This document shows, piece by piece, positions 13,163 to 25,100 of a DNA stretch of 64,000 nucleotides. Numbering within the stretch: position 1 is the first letter of the stretch; every line of letters begins with the position of its first letter. The position numbers were made by a program, and so were the translations under genes. The stretch comes from Struthio camelus (taxonomy: Eukaryota > Chordata > Aves > Struthioniformes > Struthionidae), in NCBI RefSeq assembly GCF_040807025.1, contig NC_090942.1, positions 81,263,987 through 81,327,986 on the forward strand. The letters run 5' to 3'. The notes beneath the pieces are model-generated. The model did not search any database and was not told where the DNA came from. It saw only the letters and a list, made by a program, of their open reading frames with translations.

Positions 13163-13192
13163 CCCCCCCCCCCCAAAAAAAAAAAAAAAAAA
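13163..13192. repeat. C12A18 double homopolymer
   Basis: Twelve C residues pass directly into eighteen A residues in the BORCS5 intron. Such junctions are sequencing-error prone and often polymorphic. Confidence 0.95.
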
Positions 13193-15419
13193 CCAACTTT
13201 GTCACTTAGGAGAGGTGGGGAAAAAGCATTTTTACTGCCTTAAATGTAACTTTTCATAGTTTTGATAAAATTCTCTTAGCTAAGACAGTCCCAAGGTTGT
13301 CAAAACCTTTCTTTGCTTTGAGATCAAAACCAGCCTCTTTTAATTTCCACACAGGAATAAATGAGCAGCAGTGCAATTCCTGAATGTATCGGAACTGGGT
13401 ATGCGAGATCCCTTTTAATGAACAACCATTCTTTCTAAGTAGATTTAAGGCAACGCTGTTAGGTGAAGCACACTGGTGCATCTTCCTATATGACTTTTAT
13501 TTCTCAGAAACGAGTTTTTAGATGCACGTGGGTTATTCTGTGAAAGCTGTGATTGCAAGGTCTAAAAAATGTTCTTACAAGTTAGAAGTTGCTGAGCTAA
13601 AAATTACAAAACCTTTTCTTGGTGATATTTCAGAAAGCTTGCTGATAAAATCAGATCTTTTAAAGATTCTTGTCGTTTTGGTTATACTTGTAAATATATC
13701 AATTCTTTGGAATCTCTCTTTTTTTTTTTTTCCTCTGCCTCCCACAGTCTATGAAGAGAAGGCTGTGAAAGGACTGTAAATGACTGTGAGGCTCTGGTGA
13801 CAGTGAGGCCTGAGGAGTTCAGGTTGTACTGTATTAATACCATCCTGTGTCTCCTGTTAGAGCTGAATTAAGTGATCTATCACAGAAATGTGTTTAGTTC
13901 CTTCTTACAAACTGTTTTTCCCTCATGAATGTGTTTCTTCCATGAGGTTAAATTTCCCTCATTACAGACCAAGCCATTACTCAAGAAAAGAAAATAGAAG
14001 GGTATTGAGTTGATACTTGGCATCTGCATTATTTTCATCTGGTAGTAACACATTTAACCACTGGTGTGAGAAACAAGAATAACACAGGCATTTACACAGC
14101 AATGGGGGATAGCCATAGAGATAAAGAAAGAAAGAACATCCCCCCTATTCTGATTTAGACCTTTTGGGGAGGGGGCCTGTCTGACATAGGGAGGATTAGC
14201 AAGGAACCAGCAGCACTTGATGGTACTTCGGTGACTTTGTGGCTGAAGGGTCAGTTCAGCAAGCTGATCTGACAGAAAACTAAACTGCTGAACAAAAGAG
14301 AGCCTTGAGAGAGGATAATTAGTATATATGATGGGAAATGTTAGTAAGAAAAGTCCAGTAGAACAGGACTGTGGTATTAGATGTATATAAGCTGAAGAGC
14401 TGGATGTGGCATCTACAGCGCCAGATGGGTGCTAGTTGTCAGGCTTTGCTGTCCATCTTCTTCCACATCTGTGAAGTGGGGCCCTGCTTGTTCAAGTGCT
14501 TGCAAGTCTACTTGTTCAGTAGTGCTAGGTGAGAGGTAGGTACTGTTTTGATTGTAGCTTTAGGATTCTTGTTTTAGTAACAGTGATAGCAGTCATAACT
14601 CAGGTTTAAGGGGCTGCCAGTTGGCAGAGGGATTCTGGTAGCTCTCAAGCAGAGCAGCCTTGAAATGGAGCCATGACGGAGACGAGGCTGCAGAGTCGGG
14701 ACACGAAGTAGCTACAAAAACAGCCTGACTGACAATGCGATATACGGGAAAAGATCTACATAAACGTGGAAAAGCTAATTTCGAGAATGACCCTTCTGAT
14801 TCTTTTGAATTCAGAGTTCTTTTGTGCAACTCAAAGCGCTCCCCCCCCCCCAAAAAGATTAATCTTGGAGTTGTAAGCTCAGCAGCCTATCTTACGCTAT
14901 AGCATATCTGCTATAGCTCCAAGGGGCCATGTGTGGATTTAGCTGTAGAAGATCTTTTGAAGTAAATGAGATTGTATGGCTGTGCTGGCTGGGCCCTGGC
15001 ATACCTCTTGATCTTACTGAAACTCAGAGTTGAGACCAGTTAAAATGACTACTGCACATTCTCCAACCTGAACGTGCAGTGCTCAGACAGGGTAACTCCT
15101 TGGCAGTTGTTCAGAGCAATGACAGATTATAGAGGGAGTTTTTCTTTTTGAACGTTTTGATATGGGATTAGGTCTTGGATGTGATCTGCAAAACTTCGAA
15201 ACAAACTGAATTGTTTACTTGGCGATGGTACAGAGGAACTGTACTCATGATTGACAGATGCAGGATCCTGGGCTGGTGGCTGGCTGTCTCTGTTGTTTTC
15301 CACCCTGGCTAAGATGTTCGCCCAGTAAGTTTGTCACTTATCAGTGCATGGGATAAGTGGGAAATGGAGGATGTTCCCATCATCAGGAAGTCATCGTGAT
15401 CTAGTGCGCTAACTTTATG

Positions 15420-15440
15420 TGACGTTATCGGGGGCGGGGA
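15420..15440. promoter_or_regulatory. CRE-like half site next to a GC box, in the intron
   Basis: TGACGT at 15420-15425 is followed within 6 bases by GGGGCGGGG at 15431-15439. The surrounding 300 bases contain more CpG than the flanks. CREB/ATF and Sp1-type factors are known to bind such words. Whether this is an enhancer, an internal promoter or chance cannot be told from sequence. Confidence 0.25.
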
Positions 15441-16707
15441 CAAAAAAGCACCATTCATTGAGCGCGTTTGTTTCCAGCCAGTGCAGAAAGAGGAGCTGTC
15501 TTCAGTTTTGAGTGCTTTGATTGAAAAGTATTTTCACACCAGCGCGTGGTGACTAATACTCCTTGCAGTCATGTTCCTGCCTGGCACTTTCGGATATGGC
15601 TTTTGTGCAGCTGCCGGAAGGAGCTCGTCTAAACCCAGCCGGGCACCTGACACTGTGGAGGGAAAGGCCACTTGCGCCAGGAGTGCTGGTCCAGCTTTCT
15701 GGAATGAAGACTGTGGCCGAATTGGTGGTGTTTTTTTAGCGGCAGCCACAGAGGATGGGGGCTAACAGGAAATGATTAGAACAGAGCAGCAGTAAAGAGT
15801 GGATGTCTAGCTGAGCTCTGCAAGGCTGAATTAGTGAATGAGGGGGGAAAAAAGCAAAACTTTTTTTTGCCTCAGTGGCAAAAAGAGGGAGTGGCAGAGC
15901 ATCCTCTTATGATTATGTGTTGGTTTGTTGCTGATGTGAGTAATGCCTTCGATTCCAAGTTTGATGAATTTATGATGATGTTTGCACATCTTTGCACTCT
16001 TTCAGTTCTGAAATTAAGGAAAAGATGTCTGGCTGCAGTTTTCAGTTTCAGTCAATGACCTGAAAAGAAGTGGCCTCTATTTCCCAGAGCTCAGGACACT
16101 TGCATGTCCATGCCAGATGGACTGTAAAATCACACTAGGTAAGAGGTGTGGGTATATATAGGGCTTTGGTTTGTTTTGAACATGGTCTTGAAAAGAGCTG
16201 GACAGTGTTCAGAACTGACCTCAGGCTTTGGTGGGCTAAATTAGTGCCTTTATTCTGCTTGGCAGTGTGGGCCAAAAGGCATTCTAAAATAAATGCAAGA
16301 ATGTGTGGTGTGTGACTGCCTGAAAGTGCCCTCGGTTGCTTTTGTGTTTTATCAGCGGTTACAAATGGGTCTGTGTAATGCAGAGAGTCTCTGAGGCCTT
16401 GCTGCTTCGGCATGTGACTGGAGCAGCAGGGACGGGCCCTGCGGAGCTGTGTAAGTGGGGAGACATCCACGTTGCACTGCTGTTGAAAGTAATTATGAAT
16501 CTGTTTTCATGGGAAGAAAGAAAAGCCTGGTAGATGTCATTTCATGTTCAAAATGTGAAGCCTAGGCATGAATTACTGTATCACTGCTACTGGGCTGTAG
16601 AGGAGTCACAGGCGCTGAGAATTTGGGTCTGTTAGTTCCTTTTTCAGAATGCCACTGGCCGATTGAAAAAAACTATATTGTTGTGGAAAGTGAGTTTTGG
16701 GCTTGTC

Positions 16708-16726
16708 TTTTTTTTTTTTTTTTTTT
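16708..16726. repeat. T19 homopolymer
   Basis: An uninterrupted T-run in the BORCS5 intron, with no adjoining gene-like sequence. Confidence 0.95.
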
Positions 16727-19700
16727 AACTACATTATACTCCTGAAAGAAAAGCTGGAAAAAAGTTTCCACTGATTGCAAAAGGGGGGAAAAAATCCTTT
16801 CTTCCACCCTGGGGATGCCCAGTCTCAGGTTTTGTTTGAAGAAAAATAGGAGGCCTCTGAGAATAGACTTCCCTTTCCCTATGACCTGGCTAGAGTGAGT
16901 CTCCGACCTTGCTGAGAACTGGGAAACTGGGACTAGGAAGCCTCATGCCGGACTGTGCCAGTTTGCTCTTGTCCCCTTTGTTTTTAATAGGCTTCAGCTC
17001 CAGCCTTTTGACTCTCTCAGTTTGTCTTCTGTACCTATGAACTGGTTACTTGATACTGATTTGGAAAGAGAAATTCCTGAACTCTGAGGCAAGCTGGACG
17101 CTGTGGTGGTGACACCTTGGAGGGGCCGGTGGCAGAGCAGCACTGTGTCCATCACAGTTTGCAAAGACATGGCGGTGACTTGCCCACTGGGGAGCTCCTG
17201 GTGACTATTAACTGGGCTCGACTGGAAACCCCAAGCGAGTGGAGCAGAAACAACAGCTCAAGTAAAACACTCACAGATGGTTGTGGGCGGTGGGAGAGCC
17301 ACCGGCTCTGAGCGCCTCGCTGGACTGCCCAGAGAGCTTTCCAGCTGGCAATGGGCGAGAAAGCTGAGCCCGCAGCCTAGGCAGCACAGATGCTGTAGTA
17401 GGACCTTGGGCCAGCCTCCCTAGAGGTAGGAGATGGTGAGAGCTGCTCCGAGAAGGTAAACTCGCCTGTCTCGCTGTCTCACCCTTGGAGATGACTTAAA
17501 AAAACATGGGCTGCCTTGGCTGTAGGCAAGCAAACGCTCTTGCATAAGCTCCGTTCCTCCAGATGCTTTTTATTGCCACTGTAGGGAGTTAAATAGTATT
17601 GGGATTAAGCAGATTCTTATGTGCATTCACTGTTCATCACAGATTCCCAAAGGACAGGTTTTAAGCTCTGTGGTGGGTAAATATGGTTGACCCTGAGTCT
17701 TGCAACTCAAGGCCTGGTCTGAGTGTCAGAGAAACAAGACTGGGTGCCAGGAGAAGTAAAAGTACAAGGTTTGGCGCTGGAGGGAGCTTGCTTTGAGGGG
17801 GGGAGGCAGGAAGGAGGTGTGTGTGTGTTTAGGCCTGTCTCAAGGAAAGCTGCAAAGAGGCATTGGCACTTTTATACTGGAGTTAACACGTAGCTGCTTT
17901 TTTTTTTTTCTTTTAAAAAGGCCAAATTCAGTCTGAGTGAAAATTGGCCTTTCCTCACAGTTACTCAACGTCAGTGTTTCTTACAGCTTGCAGTGTTGCT
18001 AGCTGTGCAGTTGCCATGGCCTCCATGGCAGACAAACTTCAATGCTCGATATTGGGAACGCATAGGAAACGCTCACTTCCACCCTTTCCCTTTTTTGTGA
18101 GGCAGCTTTTTTTATAGCCATTGTGAATTTGTCCAAAAGTAGCAAAGAGCTTGGAAGGCCCCTCTGCGTTTCTTCTTCCTTTTGCAGGTCATCTTCTCTG
18201 GGTTCCCCTCCCTAAGTGCACGTTACTCATATTCATGCATGTTTGCAAGGAGCCTAAAAGTCTCTCAGAGAGAACAGGGTTTCTTTTTTTGTTGTTATTT
18301 CAGAGCTGGGTAGATGCAAACTTTGCCTCTTGCATGGAAGTGTGAGGCCATGTGAAGAAACCTGTCAGTGGAGGAGAACTTTAAAACCAGGGGAGGTTTC
18401 CTCTTCGGTCCCCGTGTTGTTGTGCTCAATGAGGCATGCTGACTTTTGAGGGGTTTCCAGCCGGCTGCCACTCCACGCTGCTGTCTCTCATTAGGTAGGA
18501 CGTTTTTAGTCACTGAATTGAATTTACTTCCATCCTGTGCAGGCCTGGTGGTGGTCTGCTTTTACACACTCCAATTTGCAGTTAGTGCCAAACTACTAAA
18601 TTATTAAGCTCGGGTTTTAATAGAAACCCCTATGTAGGCTTAAATTGTTTCCACTCTATTTGGAGTTTCCTGCTCTGCTGGTTTTTATTTTGTCCTATGC
18701 CTGAAAGCGTAGAGGGAGGAATTCATGGGAAAGCGCAGAGGCCAAAAGGAAGATTTCAGCCTGGAAGAACAGAAAACAGTCTAGAAGAAATAAAAGGTTA
18801 GTTGATACTGTATCCAGCTCTGATGGAGGTGATGGAAAAAAACGTTTCCTAATCCCCACGACAGTTCAGCGGAAACTTGTGTGTTTGTTTTTAATGCAGT
18901 TTGTAACTTAGGTTTCTCAATAAAATATTTTCTTCATGACTATTTTTGCACTGACCCCTTCTCCAGGGCTTGAAAGGGATGCTTGCCAGCAAACACAGCC
19001 CCCCCTTTTCTTTCTGGGTGTTGCTGTCCTGCTGGCGGCAGCAGCAGGGTTCAGCGCTCAGCGTGCCGACGTTTACCTCCTCTGGGGGATGCCCCTTACA
19101 GGTTCGCACCCATTTCTGGAGACTCCTCCCCCAATACAGACTCTCCCCAACCCCCGCAAAACCACTGCCGACAGGGTCACGATCACACTTGCTGGTATGC
19201 GCTATCTGTAGATGTATACAGTCAGATCTGGTCAGCATGGTTTGTTGTTTTGGTACCACTCCAATAAATCTGTGTCCCCGATGACGGGTGCTGTCCGCTC
19301 CCCTCCACCAAATGAGTTGATTCCATTACTCAGGTAAAACCAGTGATGTTGGTTGAACCTGCGCTTCCAGGTAGTCTGGGAGTCCTCAGCACTGATTTCC
19401 TGAAGACCTGGAGATGCTGCTTCATCATGAGCAGTGACCCCCTTCCCCTGGTGGTGATTGAATGGGAGAGATCTTGGAAACGTGCTGATGAAAATAGGAG
19501 GCAAGGGGCTAAAACTACGTGACGCGTGCCACCTTCTCCCCTTCCTGTGGCAGCCACCTCCCCGGGCATGTGCTGGGTCCCAGGTGAGGGGACCGCTGTT
19601 GCTGGAGGCAGAGAAGGTTGCCAGTGCTCGTCCTGCCTCGGGTAATGGGAATCTCCCACTTCACCAGCGCCATGCGCTGGGAGCCAGACATGTGCCCACA

Positions 19701-20013
19701 ACTCTGAAATACCCGAGTATGAGCAGCCAGCGCAATGCAGTAGGATTGCGGAGCCGAACTACAGTGAAGTATTTGAGTTTTAGGTGTTTTTTTTGAGGGT
19801 TTGGAATAGGTCTGTTACCGAGTGCTATGAATGAGAGATTTATATACGGTAGATCTTCCAATGTGTAGAACAGTTTAAGCAGTAATGACTGAGCTTGTTT
19901 TGGATGCAGTATTAACAGCTGTCCGCTGAATCCCTGGAGTTTACAGATACAACTGAAGAGAAAGTTAGGCTGTGAATTACAGAAGTTACCTTCATAGCTC
20001 AATGGCAGGAATG

Positions 20014-20033
20014 GCAGGAACTGCAGTTCCTGC
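20014..20033. repeat. 20-bp perfect palindrome
   Basis: The sequence GCAGGAACTGCAGTTCCTGC reads the same on both strands. It lies about 680 bases before the BORCS5 terminal exon, and a partial copy of its left arm (GGCAGGAA) sits 8-9 bases upstream. It could form a small cruciform or bind a symmetric dimer. No function is known to me. Confidence 0.8.
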
Positions 20034-20695
20034 AATTGTAATAACACTCCGGCTGTGTTTTGGTTCTTCCCACGTTTAATTGCATGACTGATTTACTTAA
20101 TGTTTCTCTTGGGGTCACTCATAACACTTTTATTTTTAGGATTCAGGGAAATTAGGGACACTAGTAATGCATTGCGGTTCTCTCTTAAGGCAGGCGTTTT
20201 CCAGAAGAGGACAGTAATAACATCGGTAGCTTAGTTGCTGTGTAACCTGGCTAAGCCAGTGCATTTAGCCCTGGCAAGTAAGGTAGAACTTAATGCTTTA
20301 AGATGGACAATCTCCACTGAAAAATATACAGGTGTAGGGAGAGGCCACAATTTCACTAGGTTTGGATAACTTGGAGGATATGCTTATGGTGTGTTAGGAA
20401 ATCCCTGGCAGTGCCTGTTGGCATTAAACTCCGTAAATAAAGAATTTGTAGGTCAATACTCATTATATGGGTGTAGAACTAGGTGGTCGTACGCCCTCTA
20501 TGTTAAACAGCTATGAAATATGCCATTTCATGACCAACTGGTCATGCGCCAGCAGAGATGTTCCTTTATACCTGGCTGGTAGCTCCAGCGGGGCGCTAGC
20601 ATGCTTCATGGAAATTTTTAGGAATGATACTGCGCTGAAAGGCTCGCGCTAACAGTTGGCTAATGTGGCTTGCTCTGTTTGTTGTTTTTAAACAG

Positions 20696-20926
20696 ATGGA
20701 TCTCTCTGTGGAAACTCTGTATAGCTTCATGCAGGAGCGCCAGAAGAGGTATGCCAAGTATGCAGAGCAGATCCAGAAGGTCAATGAGATGTCTGCCATC
20801 CTGCGCCGCATCCAGATGGGCATCGACCAGACCATCCCCCTCATGGAGAGGCTGAACAGCATGCTGCCGGAGAACGAGCGGCTGGAACCCTTCAGCATGA
20901 AACCCGAGCGGGAGCTGAAGGCTTAG
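20696..20926 (+). CDS. BORCS5: BORCS5 terminal coding exon (BORC complex subunit 5)
   Basis: The exon encodes the last 76 residues, from [10 protein letters not shown] to ERELKA, then TAG at 20924-20926. I recognise this as the C-terminal part of BORCS5 (LOH12CR1, lyspersin). It is near-identical to the human C-terminus from memory, which is also about 76 residues of a 196-aa protein. BORCS5 is a subunit of BORC on the cytosolic face of lysosomes. BORC recruits ARL8 and, through it, kinesins, moving lysosomes to the cell periphery. The N-terminal myristoylation site of the family is encoded by earlier exons outside the window. The segment is highly charged and predicted helical ([20 protein letters not shown]), fitting a coiled-coil assembly surface. 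The start is set by the acceptor TTGTTTTTAAACAG just before 20696. The first codon is in phase 0, and its ATG is an internal Met, not the protein start. Confidence 0.95.
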   Translation: MDLSVETLYSFMQERQKRYAKYAEQIQKVNEMSAILRRIQMGIDQTIPLMERLNSMLPENERLEPFSMKPERELKA

Positions 20927-22170
20927 CTGAGCCGGCAGACTCCCCTTCCTCACTGTCCACGCTCAAGTGCTCAGCATAGACATGATTCCAGCACGCTCAC
21001 TGGGCAGATGTTTGGCACAGACAGCCATGCTGCCTGACTCCTTGCCAGGGCATTGGAGGAAGAGCCGTGTCAGCTGCCAGAGCTACGCAGCCGGGAATCC
21101 AGGAGCTCCCTCGTCCTGTCGCTTGGAGGGAGAAACCTACCACTCTTTCATCTCCCTCCTCAGGCCCTGCTGTCTCCTTTACCGCTACCACCGCCTGTGC
21201 TGAAACAGTTGTTTCATTCCTCTAACTAGATCGGGTTTTGCAGAGGAGGAGTTCTTTCATCTGATCTTTTTACTAGAAAAATTCAAAGGGATTATGGGTG
21301 TGACATGCCCTCTCACATGCTTTCTGTGCCACTGGGGTTTAGACAATTAGATGGGTGGCAGATATTTCTGAGATCCCCTGGCCTCGGAAATATGTACGTT
21401 TTATAGGTGGAAGTGTGGGAGCCAGGAACTGGCTTATTAAAATCTGCCTATTATCATAATTAACATGGTTTGCATGGTGGGGTTTTGGCATCTCCTTCCT
21501 TGAGGCTCCTGTTTTTATGGGCTCACTAATTTATGAGGCTGTAAATGAATAACTGTTCCAGATATGTATGTCTGTTGCTGTTAAGCAGGCCTTGGAGTTC
21601 CTGTCTCCCCTGGCCTGGAAATGGCCCCATCCCTGATGGCAGCCATGTCCCTTGCCTGACACCAGCAGGCACCAGCGCCTACCTGTTCACTTTGCCTCCC
21701 AAAAGTGGACATGAGGTGTCTTTTTCGGGACGCTCCAGTTAGCTTGGTGCTGTTTTTTATACCAGAGGGATGCAGTTGTTTCCTTATCTTCCTGTGTATG
21801 GAGTTGGAGACTTGAAGTCCTTTGGGCTCGGTGCGTTGGCCTAGCTGCCGTCATGCCGAGAGCTTGGTCGAGCACCGTGTTTGACTGAAACCCTTTGGGA
21901 TCGTGCTCAGCAAACTGCTCCAAAGGCAACAGGATGTTCTTGTGTTATCGCAAGTGGTGGGCCTTACTGGAAGGCAGGCAGCGTGTTTGCGTGGCCGGGG
22001 CCTTGGCAGACTATTACATTGCCAAGTCTGCCACTGCTCTGCTAGCCACAGGCAACTTGTAGCACCTCTCTAAGCCTTGGTTTCTCCCTGTGTAAAGTGG
22101 GGGATATTTTACACGCTGTTGTAAAATATTTACAGATCTAGAAATAAAGTGTTTAACAGCATGTGTTGCC
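20927..22170 (+). other. BORCS5: BORCS5 3' untranslated region
   Basis: From the TAG to just past the first good polyadenylation signal is about 1.2 kb, in line with the modest 3'UTR I recall for the human transcript. No other gene is seen. The exact cleavage site is inferred. A distal AATAAA at 25272-25277 could give a longer form. Confidence 0.65.
22143..22148 (+). terminator. BORCS5: BORCS5 polyadenylation signal
   Basis: Canonical AATAAA, followed within about 25 bases by GT-rich sequence (ATGTGTTGCCATTGTGTGG) of the kind bound by CstF. It is the first canonical plus-strand signal with a good downstream element after the BORCS5 stop codon. Confidence 0.65.
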
Positions 22171-25100
22171 ATTGTGTGGCAGCTCTTGTCCATAGCAGAA
22201 AGAAGCCGAAAGTGAGGAGCTCTGGCCTCAAGGGTCAAGCGGAGGCTCGTATTTATTTCTTTGATCCTAGGACGCTGCTGCTGGTGAAGAGGCGGAAGCA
22301 CACCCATGAGCCTGAACAGGGGCTTTCCTTCATGAGGCAGATGCTGCCGTGGGCCTGGGTCCAGTGTGCAGCTCCAACTGGGAAGACGGCTGTTGCTGAG
22401 AGTGACAACCTGTCTTCCAGGACAGCACAAGGCTAGGTGACTTGCCAAAGATGACTTGCTTGAATATCTCTTAGTACTTGAGTTTGCTCAGCAAAAGATT
22501 GTCTCTAAGCATTTGGGAATAAGAGCAGTGTAGGTTTTTGGTAGTATTAATTGCTGCCTGGTGGCTGGAAGCAACAGGCGGTTCTGTCGCATTACTGAAA
22601 GCAAAGTAGCTGAGAGTGAATTTTTATAATGCGGACTGCAACCCATTTAGGTTTGCAGCCTAGCAGTGGTTGGATTTTGGGGTCCTCTGAGCACTGAGGA
22701 CAGAATCCCTTAGAAATGAAGCCTTTGGAAAGAATCTCGGGAAGGAACAACCGATTACTTCAGACATGGCAAAGCCCAGAGCAGGAGACTTTCTAGCAAG
22801 GGCAGCAGAATGGGCCGAGTTCTCAACTGCTCTCCACCTGGAGTTGTGATTATATTTGTGTGTACATATGCATATACTGTATGTTGTGCAGGATATAGCA
22901 TTGTGAGAATCAGACTTCCAGCCTTGCTCATGTGGGCTGCAGTATTTTGCGCTTGTTTTGTAAGCAGTTCTCATGCTTGCATGAGGCTTTAAAACCCATG
23001 AAAACCTGCTTTTTATGCCATTGAGACAAAATGGATGCAGTCTGTATGACCATGCTGTAAGGTTCCCTGTTAGCCATTGTGTTATCCATACTTCTCTGCC
23101 ACTTGCCATCAGACACACTGGAATATTCAGCAGCTTTAAATAGCTGCTGCAGGCATTTCTGTCCTCCTCGTCCAGATTATGCTGTCTGGAAATTTAGAAT
23201 GTGCAACATGCAGCCATCTATCTCTGTCAAATGTGATAATCGATACCCCACGCCCCACAGTGCTGGAAGCTTATCCCAGTGGGACGATCCTGATACTGAA
23301 TCTTGAGGCAGGGGCTAGGCTGCAGATGCTCTCTCCTGTAAAGCCATAGGCCTTTGGCCTTGTACTATTAAGTATCAGATCAAAGCATTGCTCCTTGCAG
23401 TACTAATGAGGGCAAGGGAATAGTATTCCTATCTGAAAACTGTAGGAGCTAGGGCTGCAAATCAGGTCCTTCCTTATGTGCCATGAAACTACTAGACGCG
23501 GGGCTGATAATGGAAAAAAAAGTCCATGTTCCTTTGAATACTGTCCTTTAAACGTCTGGATTCTGGGCCTCCCAACTAGAGCTTTCTGAACAGCAAGGCT
23601 ATGCTGTGAAAAATATAGTAGTTGAGCTAGAAAGATATCAGACCTGCAACTTGAAGGCCAGCCTCTTCCAAGGCACACCCAGGTAGGTGTCACCTACTTC
23701 TGCTCAGCAGGTGATACAAAATCTCTGTGTCTTGTAAAATATCATTTACCCTCTAACTGGTCTCAAATGATGGTTTACAGTTTTATTTAAATCTTTGTTA
23801 CTAGCTTTATTACCTATAAGTTTCTGGACCGCTTGCTGAGGGGATGTCACTTCCTTGCATCTGTTGCTGCGCTGCGGTTTCTGTTGCTTGGCTGCTCTGC
23901 ATTCGCTTTGCTCTGCGTGCGGCTTTCAGACGTGTCTTGGCTGCAGGCGATGCTCAAGGTGAGGCTGTTGCTTTCCTCCCTAGCAGGAGATTTGTGATGT
24001 GAGTGGAGTTACCTTTCTGCTTATGGATTTCCTTTTCCAAGCAAACGAACGCTGTTGGAGAAGGCCTCGGGTGTCTTGCTCAGGAACGCACTATCCATTA
24101 CCTTTACCGAGAGGAATAGCTTGTTAAGTACAGAGAATGGCCTGTTAGGGTTCACTGAAGAGAACCTTTTCTGCCCTATTTTGCTTTATGATGTGGAAAA
24201 AAAGCTGGTGCACAGCCTGGAGTGCAGATGAAGCTTTGTCATAGGAAATGTGCTGAAAGGCTAGAGAACAAGGCGAGTCCCTGGGGCTTTGGTCCCTGAG
24301 CTGCTCTGGTGCTCACCCTGGTGCTTCGCTTGTGCCCTTCTCCTTCGTACAGCCTCTGGGGCTTGCTGCACCCTACACTGAGGGTCAGTGTCCTACACTG
24401 GCAGAAGAGGTTTGCTTTGTTGTTGTCAGTTTGTGTGTGTGGTTGTGGGGTTTTTTTTGTTTTGTTTTGTTTTTGTAACTTTGTGTATTGACATGGTGCT
24501 AAAGTGCCAGCCTAGCTGCAGGTCAATTTCTGTGAAGATCCAGTGGAGGGGACAAAAAGGGTTGTTTTGTTTTTTTTTTTTTAATATATGTATTTTGAAT
24601 TCAATATATTTAAATAGTTAAAAATATATTTTTCTCTCCTGTAAGGTTTTACTCAGAAAGAGTAGAAATACGCATTTTTTTGCATTGCATGACCCAGGCC
24701 TCCTCCCTCTCTCCTCCCCCCCCCCCCCTTTATTTAAATCAGACTGCATTCCCATGGTTTCGGGAGGTACTGTTGTAACTTCCCTCCTATTCCCAAGCTG
24801 CAGGAGTGTATTTTGATTACAAGTCTTGTGGTTCAGTGCTGCTTGGTTTATGGGTTATTATCCTATTCACAGACTTGCTCTGCTTTCAACTGCATACGTG
24901 CTATATGTTCCACAGCTCCAGCATTAAATGGTTGGTACCTTGTGTTCCTCTTGCTCATTCTTCATTTTCACTACACCACTTCTTGCTGTCATTTCTGTAG
25001 ACCATATAGATAATTAGAGTGGTTGGCTTGTTTTCTCCCTGTCAGCTCCTAATCATGTTTTTTAAAGGGTGTGAGGTCATATCTTAGCTTTCCTGCTTTG

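Larger units (their letters stand above)
6656..20695 (+). other. BORCS5: BORCS5 last intron, main part
   Basis: About 14 kb with no recognisable exon, RNA gene or further large mobile element. It holds a C12A18 run at 13163-13192, C-runs near 14840, a T19 at 16708-16726, a small CpG-richer stretch around 15400-15730, and a 20-bp perfect palindrome at 20014-20033. The intron ends at 20695 in a T-rich tract followed by AAACAG. The longest open frames (for example 7787-8248, 18936-19284 and 10128-10466) have no recognisable domain and overlap other frames, so I treat them as chance. Confidence 0.7.

Noticed and set aside
18936..19284. Three overlapping plus-strand frames and a minus-strand frame in the same 350 bases
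   Set aside because: Being open in several frames at once reflects a GC-richer patch with few stop codons. None resembles a known protein.
1..20695. Search for the preceding BORCS5 exon
   Set aside because: No stretch resembling the conserved residues before MDLSVETL was found, so the exon is taken to be outside the window.
22149..22436. 95-aa open frame just after the BORCS5 polyadenylation signal
   Set aside because: Also open in antisense at 22014-22448, with no domain and no splice link. Treated as chance.
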